A stretch of 64,000 bases of DNA from Mycobacterium parmense (GCF_010730575.1 NZ_AP022614.1:3410001-3474000), one strand, 5' to 3'. Positions 27,132-36,706 are shown, counted from the stretch's first letter. Notes: a model not told the origin generated them from the letters alone. Numbers and translations: made by a program.

Positions 27132-28894
27132 GTCTGTCGGATGTCGATGCGCGCGAACAGCCGCACCAGCGTCGGGCTGACGCGGCGCATGGCGTAGCCC
27201 AGCCGGGACTCGGCCGCGATCGGCAGCACCGCCGGTCCGGTCTTCACGGCCCCGACGATCGCCTTCGCGGTGGCTTCCGGGGTGTAGTTGCGGCGGCGGT
27301 ACGCGGCGTCGGCCTTCGCGCGGGCGCGCTCCTGTTGCTCGGCGGTCAGGCCCGCGTAGATGGTGCTCGTGGCGATGTTGGTGTTGACGAAGCCGGGGCA
27401 CACCGCCGTGACGGTGATGCCCTCGTCGGCGAGGTCGGCGCGCATCGATTCGCTCAGCGCGAGCACCGCCGCCTTCGAGGTGCCGTAGGCGACCATCGAT
27501 TTCGACGGCAGGAAGGCCGCCGCCGACGACACGTTGATGATCGTTCCGCCCTGGCCGCGTTCGACCATCTGGGCGCCGAACAACCGGCTGCCGTTGATGA
27601 CGCCGCGCAGGTTGACGGCCATGATGGCGTCCCAGTGTTGCGGAGTCGTCTCCAGGAAGCGGCCAGCCATGCCGATGCCGGCGTTGTTGACCAGGATGTC
27701 GACGACGCCGTGCTTGTCGTGGACCTGCGCGGCGAGCTCGGCCATCGCGGCGTCGTCGCTGACGTCGGCCCGGTAGACCGCCGCCTCGGCCCCGGCCGCC
27801 CGGACGGCCTCCGCCGTCTCGTCGGCCCCGGCGGCGTCCCGGTCGACCACCACCACGGTGGCCGTGCCCCGGCGCGCCAGCTCGACGGCGGTGGCCCGGC
27901 CGATGCCGGCGCCCGCGCCGGTGACCAGCGCGAGTTTGCCGCGCACGTCGCGGGGCCCGGTGCGCACCACGGCCTCGCTCGCCGGGGCCCCGTTCGCGTT
28001 CACCCGGTCGACCCATTCGGCGGTGAGCCGGGCGATGACGTCGGGCCGCGAGGCCACCACCCAGTGGCCGCCCTCGATGTGCACCACCCGGGCGGCCGCG
28101 GGGATCGCGCCGGTGAACCGCTGCATGGCCGGCGACACGAAGTGGTCCTGTCGCGCCACCAGCACCTGGACCGGCACGTCGGTCCGGGGCAGCCGCGGGG
28201 GCGGCGCCAGGATGGGCGCGGGCATGTTGGCGCGGTAGAGGTTGAGCCCGTTGAGGTAGTCGCGGGTGGACCGGTACGCGGCGCGGCGCCGGCTGCGGGT
28301 GCTCGACCGGCCGATGCGTTCGACCGCCTCGAACACCTTCGCGGTCGCTCGCGTCCGGATCGCCGCCTCGGGAAGCCCCGGGCACAGGAAGAACCAGATG
28401 TATCCCGACGCCACGAACTGTTTGGCGACGTCGGCCACGGCGCGGGGGGTGCGCGCCGAGCGCAGGAACCTGCCGGCGTAGTTCAGGTGCGGCCCGGACA
28501 CCGACGTGAACGACGCGACCTTGTTCCTCACCGAGTCGCTTGCCGACCCATCGGTGACCGCCGCCCAGCACTGGATCGAGCCCCAGTCGTGCGCCAGCAG
28601 GTGGACCTCGTCGAGGCCGAGGCCGTCGATGACGGTGCCGATGTCGGACACCAGTTGCGGCAGGCGGTATCCCGACCGGTCGGCCGGGACTCCCGATTCG
28701 CCGGCGCCGCGCACGTCGACGGCGATGACGTTGTACCTGTCGGCGAGCTCCGCCGCGACGCCGTCCCAGACGTGATGGTTGTCCGGGTAGCCGTGCACGG
28801 CCAGGACGCTCGGCCGCCGCGGGTCGATCTCGGTGTAGGCGTGAACGGCCAGCGGCACGTCGTCCGTCGCGGTAACGGTCATGGTCGTGGTCAT
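27128..28894 (-). CDS. EphD-like alpha/beta hydrolase - SDR fusion
   Basis: Bifunctional protein of 588 aa. Residues 1-300 form an epoxide-hydrolase-type alpha/beta hydrolase: HGYPDNHHVW at 34, nucleophile Asp103 in AHDWGS, acid Asp250, His277. Residues 320-588 form a classical SDR: TGAGAGIG at 325, NNAG at 403, catalytic Tyr470 and Lys474 in AYGTSKAAV. Length and order match mycobacterial EphD (Rv2214c), linked to processing of epoxy or oxidised mycolates. Both catalytic sets are intact. It sits between the diiron gene and the reductase in one operon. Confidence 0.88.
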   Translation of the reverse strand: MTTTMTVTATDDVPLAVHAYTEIDPRRPSVLAVHGYPDNHHVWDGVAAELADRYNVIAVDVRGAGESGVPADRSGYRLPQLVSDIGTVIDGLGLDEVHLLAHDWGSIQCWAAVTDGSASDSVRNKVASFTSVSGPHLNYAGRFLRSARTPRAVADVAKQFVASGYIWFFLCPGLPEAAIRTRATAKVFEAVERIGRSSTRSRRRAAYRSTRDYLNGLNLYRANMPAPILAPPPRLPRTDVPVQVLVARQDHFVSPAMQRFTGAIPAAARVVHIEGGHWVVASRPDVIARLTAEWVDRVNANGAPASEAVVRTGPRDVRGKLALVTGAGAGIGRATAVELARRGTATVVVVDRDAAGADETAEAVRAAGAEAAVYRADVSDDAAMAELAAQVHDKHGVVDILVNNAGIGMAGRFLETTPQHWDAIMAVNLRGVINGSRLFGAQMVERGQGGTIINVSSAAAFLPSKSMVAYGTSKAAVLALSESMRADLADEGITVTAVCPGFVNTNIATSTIYAGLTAEQQERARAKADAAYRRRNYTPEATAKAIVGAVKTGPAVLPIAAESRLGYAMRRVSPTLVRLFARIDIRQT

Positions 28895-28912
28895 GAAGCC
28901 TCCCCCGAGGGC

Positions 28913-29821
28913 TCAGTGGGCCGCGCGGGCGGCCGGCGATCGCGCCAGGTAATCGACCGCGCGCCCCACCCCGCCCAGCTGGGACGGATGGAAACCCGGC
29001 CGATAGTAGGCGCCGATCACCCGCACGAACTCGAAGGGGCCGGGCACCAGCCGCCGCCGCGCCGCGCGGAAGTAGTCCCGCCAGCGCGGCCTGGTGCCCG
29101 GCGGCAGGTGCGGGTCGACGGAGTACATGAACCCGACGCCGCGGACGAACAACCACAGCAGCGCCGGCGTCACCAGCAGCTGGGTGCGGACCTGACGCCA
29201 GTACCCGGCGCGCAGGTGCTTCATGGTGTCGAAGGCCACCGCCTTGTGTTCGACCTCCTCGGCGCCGTGCCACCGCAGCAGGTCCAGCATCACCGGGTCG
29301 GTGCCGAGCGCGTCGTGCTGCGGGGTGTCGAGGATCCAGTCCCCGAGGATGGCGGTGTAGTGCTCGAGGGCCGCCACCATCGAGACCCGTTCGACCAACC
29401 AGCTCTGCCGCCGTCGCGGGCTCCAGCCGGGCCGGTCACCGATGAGCTTGGTGAACAGCCAGCGGATCTGGTCGATGAACGGCGTCAGGTCGATGCCCCT
29501 GGCGGCGAAGTGGTCGAGCACGCCCGCGTGGGCCTGGGAGTGCAGGGCCTCCTGGCTGATGAAGCCCTGCACGTCGCGGCGCAGCTGGTCGTCCTTGATC
29601 AGCGGCAGCGCGTTCTTGAAGGCGTCGACGATGAACTCCTCGCCCGCCGGCAGCAACAGGTGCAGGACGTTGCAGAAGTGGGTGGCGAAGGGCTCGTTGG
29701 GCACGTAGTAGAACGGCAGCGTCGTCCAGTCGAACTGGACGTCGCGGGCCTGCAGGACGAGGCGCTCGTGCCCGAGCGACGCACCGCGCGGGCCGGTGGC
29801 CTCGTCGTCGACGGTGAACAT
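28913..29821 (-). CDS. PF10118-type ferritin-like diiron protein
   Basis: Protein of 302 aa, of the group annotated as predicted metal-dependent hydrolase. The helical core carries paired carboxylate/histidine motifs: GEEFIVDAFKN, ISQEALHSQAHAGV (ExxxH), AALEHYTAIL (ExxH) and HGAEEVEHKAVAFD (ExxH). This spacing is what a four-helix diiron oxygenase or oxidase site looks like, so oxidation is at least as likely as hydrolysis. The C-terminal part has a hydrophobic stretch (LLVTPALLWLFVRGVGFMY) that may attach it to the membrane. It is 18 bp from the EphD-like gene. Confidence 0.85.
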   Translation of the reverse strand: MFTVDDEATGPRGASLGHERLVLQARDVQFDWTTLPFYYVPNEPFATHFCNVLHLLLPAGEEFIVDAFKNALPLIKDDQLRRDVQGFISQEALHSQAHAGVLDHFAARGIDLTPFIDQIRWLFTKLIGDRPGWSPRRRQSWLVERVSMVAALEHYTAILGDWILDTPQHDALGTDPVMLDLLRWHGAEEVEHKAVAFDTMKHLRAGYWRQVRTQLLVTPALLWLFVRGVGFMYSVDPHLPPGTRPRWRDYFRAARRRLVPGPFEFVRVIGAYYRPGFHPSQLGGVGRAVDYLARSPAARAAH

Positions 29822-29840
29822 TGGTGAACTCCTTGGATAG

Positions 29841-32800
29841 CTAGGCGCTGCGGCGGGCGTCGTCCTCGGTGATCAACTCCTCGCTGCACAAAAACCGGTG
29901 CAGGTTGGCGACGGTCTCGGCCAGGGCCGGCTCGCGCAGCCGGGCTTTGGTCATTGTGCGCGCACGCCGGTACTGGGTGTTGTCGTACCTCTTGTCGCGC
30001 ATCGCCGCGATCTTGCCGGCCGAGCGGGTGAGGAAGTCGACCAGCGGGTAGAAGGGGTCGCTCGGCCCGCACCGGCGGTTCAGCTGCTCGGAGAACGAAT
30101 CGATGTCGTGGTACTCGAAGCGGTAGCCGTAGCGCTCGGACAGGATCCGCGTCACGTCCATCAGCCCGTAGTAGTCGTCGGCCGTGATGTTGAAGACGGT
30201 GCCGGCCTCGGCGGGCAGACCGATCAGCTCCACGATGTGCTCGGCCACCAGGTCCGCGGGCAGCAGGCTGATCTGGTTGTGCGCCCTGACGGCCAGGCCG
30301 TGCTGGATCATGAAGGCCGTGAGCCGCACCAGGATGTCCTCCTGGCTCCCGAAGCCCGCGCTGGTGGGGGAGATGAGCGAGGGCCGGTAGATGCGCACGT
30401 CGAGGCCCTGCCGCTGGGCGTGCAGCGCCAGTTGCTCGGCGACCCACTTGGTCTGCGAGTAGCCGAAGTCCAGCCCGCTCATCTGCTCGTTGGCGTCCCA
30501 CTCCCCCACCACGGGCAGGGTGCTCCACCCGTAGATGAAGGTGCTCGACACCAGGTGGAAGGCCTTGCGGTGGCCCGTCATGGCCAGGCGCAACAGCTCC
30601 CAGGTGCCGACGACGTTGGCGGGCCGCAGGGCGTCGTAGGTGCGCACGTAGTTGACCAGGGCGCCGTTGTGCACGATGGCGTCGACGCTGTCGGCCAGTC
30701 GCCCGAACGCCTCCTCACCGATGCCGAGGCTCGGCTCGGCGAGGTCGCCGCAGACCACCCGCACCCGCGCCCGCACCTGGGCCTCCAGCGCCGCGGACCA
30801 CAGGCGCGCCCGCCGCAGCGAGGCGACGATCCGGTCCAGGCCGTGCTCGGCGTCCGTCGCGCGGATCAGCGCGTGAATGGTGAACGACGTCCGCCCGATC
30901 AGGCTGCTCAGCAGGAACGGTCCCAGGAACCCCGTGACACCCGTCACCAGGATGTCGGTGGGCGCGCCGGAGCGCGCCGGGGGAAGCTCCGGCAGGGGCA
31001 GCTGCGCGTCGGCGCGCATCTGCGTGATCTCGTGCGCCTCGTACTGCGCGGAGATCTGCGCCAGCGCCTGCCGCAGGGCGTCGATCGGCTGCCCGGCCCC
31101 CTCGCCGAACTGCCGCACCAGCCCGAAGAACTCGGCGACCGTCAGGCGCTGCAGCAGGCGGGTGTTGACGGCCTCGGCCAACTGCCCTGCGCCGTGCTCC
31201 TCGAGCAGGGCCTGCAGGTCCGCCCGCAGCTCGGCCAGGGCCAGCGAGTCGATCCCGAGGTCCGCGAACGAGCAGTCCTCCTCGCCGGTGAGGTCGTAGT
31301 CCTCGATGAGAGTGCGAAACCGGGCCAGCGGACCCGTGCCGGCGTCCGGGCCGTCGTGGGTTGGGTGGGCGTAACTGCCCACCACGGGCAGCTGCCCGTC
31401 GAGGTAGAGCCGCCGGGTCTCGGCCCGCCGGATCTTCCCCGAGGTGGTCTTGGGGATGGTCCGCGGCGGGACGAACACGATGGTGTGCGGGTCGATGTGG
31501 CCGTGCCGGCGGATGGCCCGCGCCAGCGCCCGCCCGTCGGGCAGGTCCGCGGCGTCGCGCACCTCGGCGACCACGACCAGCGCCTCGGAGTCGTCGTCAT
31601 CGACCGCGAAGGCGGCGACGCAACCCTTGCGGATGTGCGCGGCCGCGCGCTCCGCGATGGCCTCGATGTCCGAGGGGTAGCAGTTGACGCCGCGGACGAT
31701 GACCAGGTCCTTGGTCCGGCCGCAGACGAACAGCTCGCCCTCGTACAGAAAGCCCAGGTCGCCGGTGCGCAAGTAGGTGCGCTCGTCGTCGCCCGCGATG
31801 CGGGCCCCGAAGGCCTCCGCGGAGGCGTCGGGCCGGCGCCAGTAGCCACCGCCCTTGGACGCGCCGGCCACCCAGATCTCCCCGATCCGGCCCTCGCCCA
31901 GCGCATGGCGCGACTTCGGGTCGACGATGCGGACGACGTTGCCGGCGACGGGCTTGCCGGAGCTCACCAGCGGCGCCTGATTGCTGTTCCGGGGCAGAGC
32001 CTTCTCGACCCGCACCACGTTCTCCTGCAGCGCGCGCTTGTTCACCGACACGATCTGGCGTCCGCGAAGGGACACGATCAAGGTGTTCTCGGCCAGGCCG
32101 TAGGCGCCGGTGACCGCGTCGGGCCGCAGGCCGTACGCGGCGAAGCGTGCGCGGAATCGCGTGAACGTTGCGGCTCGCAGCGGTTCGGCGCCGATGACCA
32201 TGGAGTCCAGGCTGCTCAGGTCGACGCCGGCCAGCTCCGAGTCGGGCAGCTTGTCTTCGCGCAGGCAGTACTCGAGCGCGAAGTTCGGAGCCGGCGTCTG
32301 GGTGGCGCGGACCTGGCTGATCAGCCGCAGCCACGCCGAGGGCCGCTTGAGGAAGTCCTCCGGCGACATCGCGTGCGTGGTGCCGCCGATCACCGTGATG
32401 AACAGGTAGGCGGAGATGAGACCCATGTCGTGGTGCTGCGGCAGCCACGAGACCGCCACCTCCCTGCCCGGGTAGGCCGAGGCGTTGGCGATGACGTTCG
32501 CGTGGCTGACGATGACGCCCTTGGGGTCACTGGTGGACCCCGACGTGTACTGCAGGAACAGCACCCGGCCGGGCGTATCGGCGACCGGCGCGCCACCGAA
32601 ATCGCGCGCACCGTCCGTCCCGAACCAGGGCAGCTCGGGGAGCTGCGGCGAGCCCGCCCAGGCAAGGCCGCCCCCCTGGGTGCCGAGAAGCATGCGGAAG
32701 TCGTGCTCGAGCTGCTTGGTCGACAGCACCGCCTTGGCCTGGCAGTCCCGCGCGATGAAGGCGAGTTTGGCCAGACCGGCCTCGAAGGACATCGGCAGCG

Positions 32801-33074
32801 GGGGGCTGACCGGGACGGCGATCACGCCGAGCCGCGCGCACGCGAACAGCGCCGCGACCATCTCCAGGCCCGGGGGGTAGACCAGCAGCGCCCGGTCGCC
32901 GGCCCGCAGGCCCGCCTCCGCGGACAGATAGGCGGCCAGCTCGCGCGTCCGGCCGGCGAAGCTCGCGTAGGTGTAATGCTCGAGCTCGCGGCCCTCTGAG
33001 TCGACGAACCGAAAGAGCGTCTGATCCGGTTTTTCGGCTTCCCACTTCTGCAGATAGTCAATGAGCGTCTCCAT
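29841..33074 (-). CDS. Fatty acyl-AMP ligase - ACP - thioester reductase megaprotein
   Basis: Three-module protein of 1077 aa. Residues 1-560: adenylation domain of FAAL type (P-loop YTSGSTSDPKG at 176, AYGLAENTL, RTGDLG, GRTKDLVIVRG, catalytic Lys547 in SGKIRR). Residues about 570-660: acyl carrier domain, phosphopantetheine Ser610 in LGIDSLALAEL. Residues 706-1077: thioester reductase (TGVTGFLGPFLL, active Tyr872 and Lys876 in GYSQTKW). It would load a fatty acid on its own carrier and release it as aldehyde or alcohol. The layout resembles carboxylic acid reductases, but the ligase is FAAL-like. The ATG (METLIDYL) was chosen by domain start and a GGGGG upstream. Confidence 0.92.
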   Translation of the reverse strand: METLIDYLQKWEAEKPDQTLFRFVDSEGRELEHYTYASFAGRTRELAAYLSAEAGLRAGDRALLVYPPGLEMVAALFACARLGVIAVPVSPPLPMSFEAGLAKLAFIARDCQAKAVLSTKQLEHDFRMLLGTQGGGLAWAGSPQLPELPWFGTDGARDFGGAPVADTPGRVLFLQYTSGSTSDPKGVIVSHANVIANASAYPGREVAVSWLPQHHDMGLISAYLFITVIGGTTHAMSPEDFLKRPSAWLRLISQVRATQTPAPNFALEYCLREDKLPDSELAGVDLSSLDSMVIGAEPLRAATFTRFRARFAAYGLRPDAVTGAYGLAENTLIVSLRGRQIVSVNKRALQENVVRVEKALPRNSNQAPLVSSGKPVAGNVVRIVDPKSRHALGEGRIGEIWVAGASKGGGYWRRPDASAEAFGARIAGDDERTYLRTGDLGFLYEGELFVCGRTKDLVIVRGVNCYPSDIEAIAERAAAHIRKGCVAAFAVDDDDSEALVVVAEVRDAADLPDGRALARAIRRHGHIDPHTIVFVPPRTIPKTTSGKIRRAETRRLYLDGQLPVVGSYAHPTHDGPDAGTGPLARFRTLIEDYDLTGEEDCSFADLGIDSLALAELRADLQALLEEHGAGQLAEAVNTRLLQRLTVAEFFGLVRQFGEGAGQPIDALRQALAQISAQYEAHEITQMRADAQLPLPELPPARSGAPTDILVTGVTGFLGPFLLSSLIGRTSFTIHALIRATDAEHGLDRIVASLRRARLWSAALEAQVRARVRVVCGDLAEPSLGIGEEAFGRLADSVDAIVHNGALVNYVRTYDALRPANVVGTWELLRLAMTGHRKAFHLVSSTFIYGWSTLPVVGEWDANEQMSGLDFGYSQTKWVAEQLALHAQRQGLDVRIYRPSLISPTSAGFGSQEDILVRLTAFMIQHGLAVRAHNQISLLPADLVAEHIVELIGLPAEAGTVFNITADDYYGLMDVTRILSERYGYRFEYHDIDSFSEQLNRRCGPSDPFYPLVDFLTRSAGKIAAMRDKRYDNTQYRRARTMTKARLREPALAETVANLHRFLCSEELITEDDARRSA

Positions 33075-33590
33075 CGCGGGAGCACCCCCTTCCAGGTCGG
33101 GCCCGAAATCGCTTTGCGCTTTAAGCTTGGATTTACCCAATGTAGCGCCACTAAATGACACCAGGCAAAGGCGATTGCGACGTTTATGGGTGGTCCACAT
33201 CGATTTCACAGCTGCGCCTTAAACGGCGTGGCGTATGTGCTTTTCCGGCGTGCAAATGCATAATCGCACAGTTACGTATCTCAGTACTTCAGGAGCCATT
33301 GAGCTGGTCTTTCGAAGCATCCTGCCCCAAATACGCCGATACTGAACTACGCATTTTCGCGTTGTCCAATTTGAGCAGATATTCCCGCGCCGGCCCGCAC
33401 GTGGGACCGCTATTCCGATGCGCATGATCGCAATCGCAGCAGCGACGGCAAATAATGGCATTGCGGCAATGGTCGGCGCCGAGTTCCGGCGGCACGCAGC
33501 CCCTGAGCGACGGTGCGCCCGAGCACACCTACTGACGTACTGACGCCGCGCGCGACGGACGAAGCGCCGGCGTGCGCGACATCACAGCGG
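33075..33590. other. AT-rich non-coding region upstream of the lipid operon
   Basis: This 516-bp stretch lies between the FAAL start (minus) and the end of the diacylglycerol-kinase-like gene (minus). Its bases are visibly much richer in A and T than anything else in the window, especially 33110-33450. Short open frames occur in it but none has a ribosome site, typical codon use or a recognisable product. It presumably carries the promoter of the lipid operon; TACATT and TAAATC hexamers occur on the minus strand around 33130-33145. No inverted repeat of operator quality is obvious. Confidence 0.6.
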
Positions 33591-34583
33591 TCAGCCGACC
33601 TGCGCGACCCGGATGCGCGGCCCGGCGCGGGCCGTCAGCGTCACGACGCCGACGAATCGCTCGCCGTCGATGATCGGGGACAGCGGCTCGCCGTCGGCCT
33701 CGATGAGCATCTCTTGGCCGTTGACGTCGCGCACCCGCTCGCCGTGCAGGGTGCCGTTGGTCAGCGCGGCGGGAAGTTGCACGACGATCCTCGACGGCCT
33801 CAGCTCCCCCGCCTGGAAGCTCAACGCACCCGGCCTTTCCGCTTTGGGAAACAGCCGGAACGGACCGCCGATCCGAAGGTCGATCGCGCCCGCGTGCAGC
33901 AGCCGGTGCTTGCGCGTCGGCACCTCTTCGCCGTCGATCACCACGCGGGCACGCGTCGGGGCGAACAGGCGCGACGCGTAGTTCGATTTCGTCACGCGCC
34001 CGGGGACGACCTTGGTCGCCAGGTAGTCGCCGAGCGAGCGGGCGATCACCCGGGCGACCATCGTCCGGCCGTGATGGGCGTAGCCGTAGTACATGTCGTA
34101 GAACCGGTTGCCGACACCCCCCGCGGCCAGCCCGAAGCAGATCCGGCTCAACGTCGACCCGTCCTCGGTCTCACCCTCCAGCTGCAGCGTGTCGAGGAAC
34201 ACCTCCGGCGGTGGCCGGTCCGCCTCGGCCGCGGCCGCCAGGGCGCGCACGATCGCATCCGCCCTGCCGTGCACCCCGGCCTTGCGTGCGACCGCGTTGA
34301 CGCTGCCGCCGTTGGTGGGGACGAAGGTCGGCCAGCGCTGCGGATCGGACTCGCATTGCCACACCTCATTGATCAGCCAATGCAGGGCGCCGTCACCGCC
34401 GTCGCCCACGAGGTGGGTCACCCGCGGCAGCAGTTCCTTCACGGTCTCGCCGAGGTGCTCGGTCGAGGCGGTCTGGCGCACCTCACCCCACGTGCCCGCG
34501 GCGCGCTGCAGTTCGGCGCAGCGTTCATCCGGCGCGGCCCGGTTCCTGCGCGCGTTCGGATTGACGATGACCCCTAGGTACAT
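33591..34583 (-). CDS. Diacylglycerol kinase-family lipid kinase
   Basis: Protein of 330 aa of the DAGK catalytic superfamily. Nucleotide-binding residues VNPNARR at 7-13 and GDGGDGALH at 60-68, then PTNGGSVNAVARKAGV. The second beta-rich domain spans about 130-330. Members phosphorylate diacylglycerol, sphingosine or similar lipids with ATP. GGDGAL differs slightly from the common GGDGTL. The ATG (MYLGVIVNPN) is the domain start; AGGAG is 13 bases upstream, a little far. It is divergent from the SDR at 34725. Confidence 0.85.
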   Translation of the reverse strand: MYLGVIVNPNARRNRAAPDERCAELQRAAGTWGEVRQTASTEHLGETVKELLPRVTHLVGDGGDGALHWLINEVWQCESDPQRWPTFVPTNGGSVNAVARKAGVHGRADAIVRALAAAAEADRPPPEVFLDTLQLEGETEDGSTLSRICFGLAAGGVGNRFYDMYYGYAHHGRTMVARVIARSLGDYLATKVVPGRVTKSNYASRLFAPTRARVVIDGEEVPTRKHRLLHAGAIDLRIGGPFRLFPKAERPGALSFQAGELRPSRIVVQLPAALTNGTLHGERVRDVNGQEMLIEADGEPLSPIIDGERFVGVVTLTARAGPRIRVAQVG

Positions 34584-34724
34584 CCGGCGGTGACCACTCC
34601 TGAGTGCGGGAATTACGCGCACCAGGTGCGATCCCGAGCGCTCCCCAGACGATACCTGCGGTGTTGTCGCCGCCACCCGGTCGCGCGCCCGGGCCCGACG
34701 CCACTGCCGATTAGTCTGGTCGCC

Positions 34725-35594
34725 ATGCCAGGTTGGACCGCAGCAGACCTGCCTTCGTTCGCCGGGCGCACCGCCGTCGTGACCGGCGCCAGCGGCGGCC
34801 TGGGCGAGGTCACCGCGCGTGAGCTGGCCCGGGCCGGCGCCCGCGTCATCCTGGCGGTGCGCAACCCCGAGAAGGGCGCGGCCGCCGCCGGCCGCATGAG
34901 CGGCGATGTCGAGGTGCGCCGGCTCGACCTGCAGGACCTGTCGTCCGTGCGGAACTTCGCCGACGGGCTGAGCACGGTCGACGTGCTGGTGAACAATGCC
35001 GGCATCATGGCCACCAAGCACGCGGTGACCGTCGACGGCTTCGAGGGCCAGATCGGCACCAACCACCTGGGCCATTTCGCGCTGACCAACCTGCTGCTGC
35101 CCAGGATCACCGACCGGGTGGTGACGGTGTCTTCCCTGCTGCACCACATCGGCTACATCAGCATCGAAGACCTGAACTTCCACAGACGGCCGTACTCCGC
35201 GTGGCTGGCCTACGGCCAGTCCAAACTGGCGAACCTGCTGTTCACCAGCGAGCTGCAACGGCGTCTGGACGCCGCGGGGTCGCCAGTGCGCGCCTTGGCC
35301 GCCCATCCCGGCTGGTCGCACACCGACCTGCAGGGCCGCTCCGGCCGCAGGCTCGGCGATGCGCTGGTGCTTGCCGCCGATCGGATCGTGTCCACCGACG
35401 CCGACTTCGGGGCCCGGCAGACGCTGTACGCGGCGTCGCAGGATCTGCCCGGTGACACCTTCGTCGGCCCGCGGTTCGGGCTCTACGGGCGCACCCAGCC
35501 GACCTGGCGCAACTGGCCGGCCCGCCGAGCGACGACCGCCGCGGCGCTGTGGGACTTGTCCGAACGGCTGACGGACACCAAATTCCCCCTCTGA
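34725..35594 (+). CDS. Short-chain dehydrogenase/reductase, retinol-dehydrogenase-like
   Basis: SDR of 289 aa. Cofactor motif TGASGGLGEV, NNAGIMA, catalytic YGQSKLANL (Tyr, Lys), AAHPGWSHTDLQ. It is similar to the mycobacterial Rv0439c/Rv0068 oxidoreductase group, whose substrates are probably lipophilic alcohols or ketones. The ATG giving MPGWTAADLPSFAGRTAVV was chosen because the frame upstream is antisense-like and lacks domain character. Confidence 0.88.
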   Translation: MPGWTAADLPSFAGRTAVVTGASGGLGEVTARELARAGARVILAVRNPEKGAAAAGRMSGDVEVRRLDLQDLSSVRNFADGLSTVDVLVNNAGIMATKHAVTVDGFEGQIGTNHLGHFALTNLLLPRITDRVVTVSSLLHHIGYISIEDLNFHRRPYSAWLAYGQSKLANLLFTSELQRRLDAAGSPVRALAAHPGWSHTDLQGRSGRRLGDALVLAADRIVSTDADFGARQTLYAASQDLPGDTFVGPRFGLYGRTQPTWRNWPARRATTAAALWDLSERLTDTKFPL

Positions 35595-35693
35595 GCAGCG
35601 CCGGGTCGGTCGGCTTTCGCGGCCGCGCGCCTCGCGCAGCTAAATTGGTGACTACACAGTAGGCGGCTTCGGCGCGGCGAGGAGGGTCACCGG

Positions 35694-36617
35694 ATGTCGA
35701 GAACCGATATGGCGGTGCTGCTCGCACTGGCCGCCGCGCTGGCGGCAGCGGTCGGCAACGTGGTCCGTCAGCGGGCCGCACAGGAGGTGACCGACAAGCC
35801 GGTCGGTCACCTCGCGCTGTTCGGCATGTTGCTGCGTGACCGCAAGTGGTGGCTGGGCGGCATCGGGGACGTCTCCAGCTACGTCCTGATCGCGGCGGCC
35901 CTCGACAAGGGCTCGGTGATCCTGGTGACGGCGCTGCAGGTGACGGCGCTGCTGTTCGCCCTGCCGGTGTATGCGCGGTTGTCCCGCCACCGGATCACCG
36001 GGCGGGAATGGGCGTGGGCGGTCCTGCTGGCCGCGGCACTGGCGGTGGCCATCACGGTCGGCAATCCGGCGGTCGGCCACGAGCGGGCGCCGATGAGCGC
36101 CTGGCTGGCGGTGGTCCTCGTGATGGGTCCCCTGCTGGGCCTGTGTCTGCTGGGCGCCCGGATGTGGTCGGACCGTCCGGTCGCGGCGCTACTGCTGGCG
36201 GCGGTGGCCGGATCGTTGCTCGGAGTGTTCGCGGTGCTGACCAAGAGCATCGTCGACATCCTCGAGCACGACGCGGGACACCTGCTGCGCACGCCGGAAC
36301 TCTACGGCTGGGTGTTCGCCGGGGCGGCCGGGATGATCTATCACCAATCGGCGTATCGCGCCGGTGCCCTCACGGCGTCGTTCCCGACGATCATCGTGGC
36401 GAAGCCCGTGGTGGGCGCGGTCCTGGGGGTCACCGTCCTCGGCGAGACATTGCACACCGGTGGCGCCGGGTGGTTGGTGTTGGCCGTGGCGGTCACTGCG
36501 GTGATCGCCGCGACGGTGGCGCTGGCCCGCGGTGAGGCCGCCACGGTGGCGGCGGGCGCGGGCCGCGACGTGCGGATCGACGCGATGCCGGCGCCGTCGC
36601 AACCCCTGAGCGGCTGA
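35694..36617 (+). CDS. DMT-superfamily (EamA-like) membrane protein
   Basis: Integral membrane protein of 307 aa with nine or ten hydrophobic segments, starting MSRTDMAVLLALAAALAAAV and including ALLFALPVYARLS, AKPVVGAVLGVTVLGETLH. The Pro-containing segment followed by a glutamate is typical of drug/metabolite transporter repeats. GAGGAGGG lies upstream of the ATG. Substrate unknown. Confidence 0.8.
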   Translation: MSRTDMAVLLALAAALAAAVGNVVRQRAAQEVTDKPVGHLALFGMLLRDRKWWLGGIGDVSSYVLIAAALDKGSVILVTALQVTALLFALPVYARLSRHRITGREWAWAVLLAAALAVAITVGNPAVGHERAPMSAWLAVVLVMGPLLGLCLLGARMWSDRPVAALLLAAVAGSLLGVFAVLTKSIVDILEHDAGHLLRTPELYGWVFAGAAGMIYHQSAYRAGALTASFPTIIVAKPVVGAVLGVTVLGETLHTGGAGWLVLAVAVTAVIAATVALARGEAATVAAGAGRDVRIDAMPAPSQPLSG

Positions 36618-36706
36618 GATCTGTCGCCGCCGGTCTCTATCATTCGGCCCATGCATCGGCTGTCGCCGCCCACCCGTGTCGCCACACGGCTTTCGCCGCT
36701 CCCCGT

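Noticed and set aside
33155..33427. 90-codon open frame in the AT-rich region
   Set aside because: No ribosome site, unlike codon use, many Cys and no recognisable family; probably a chance frame in AT-rich DNA.
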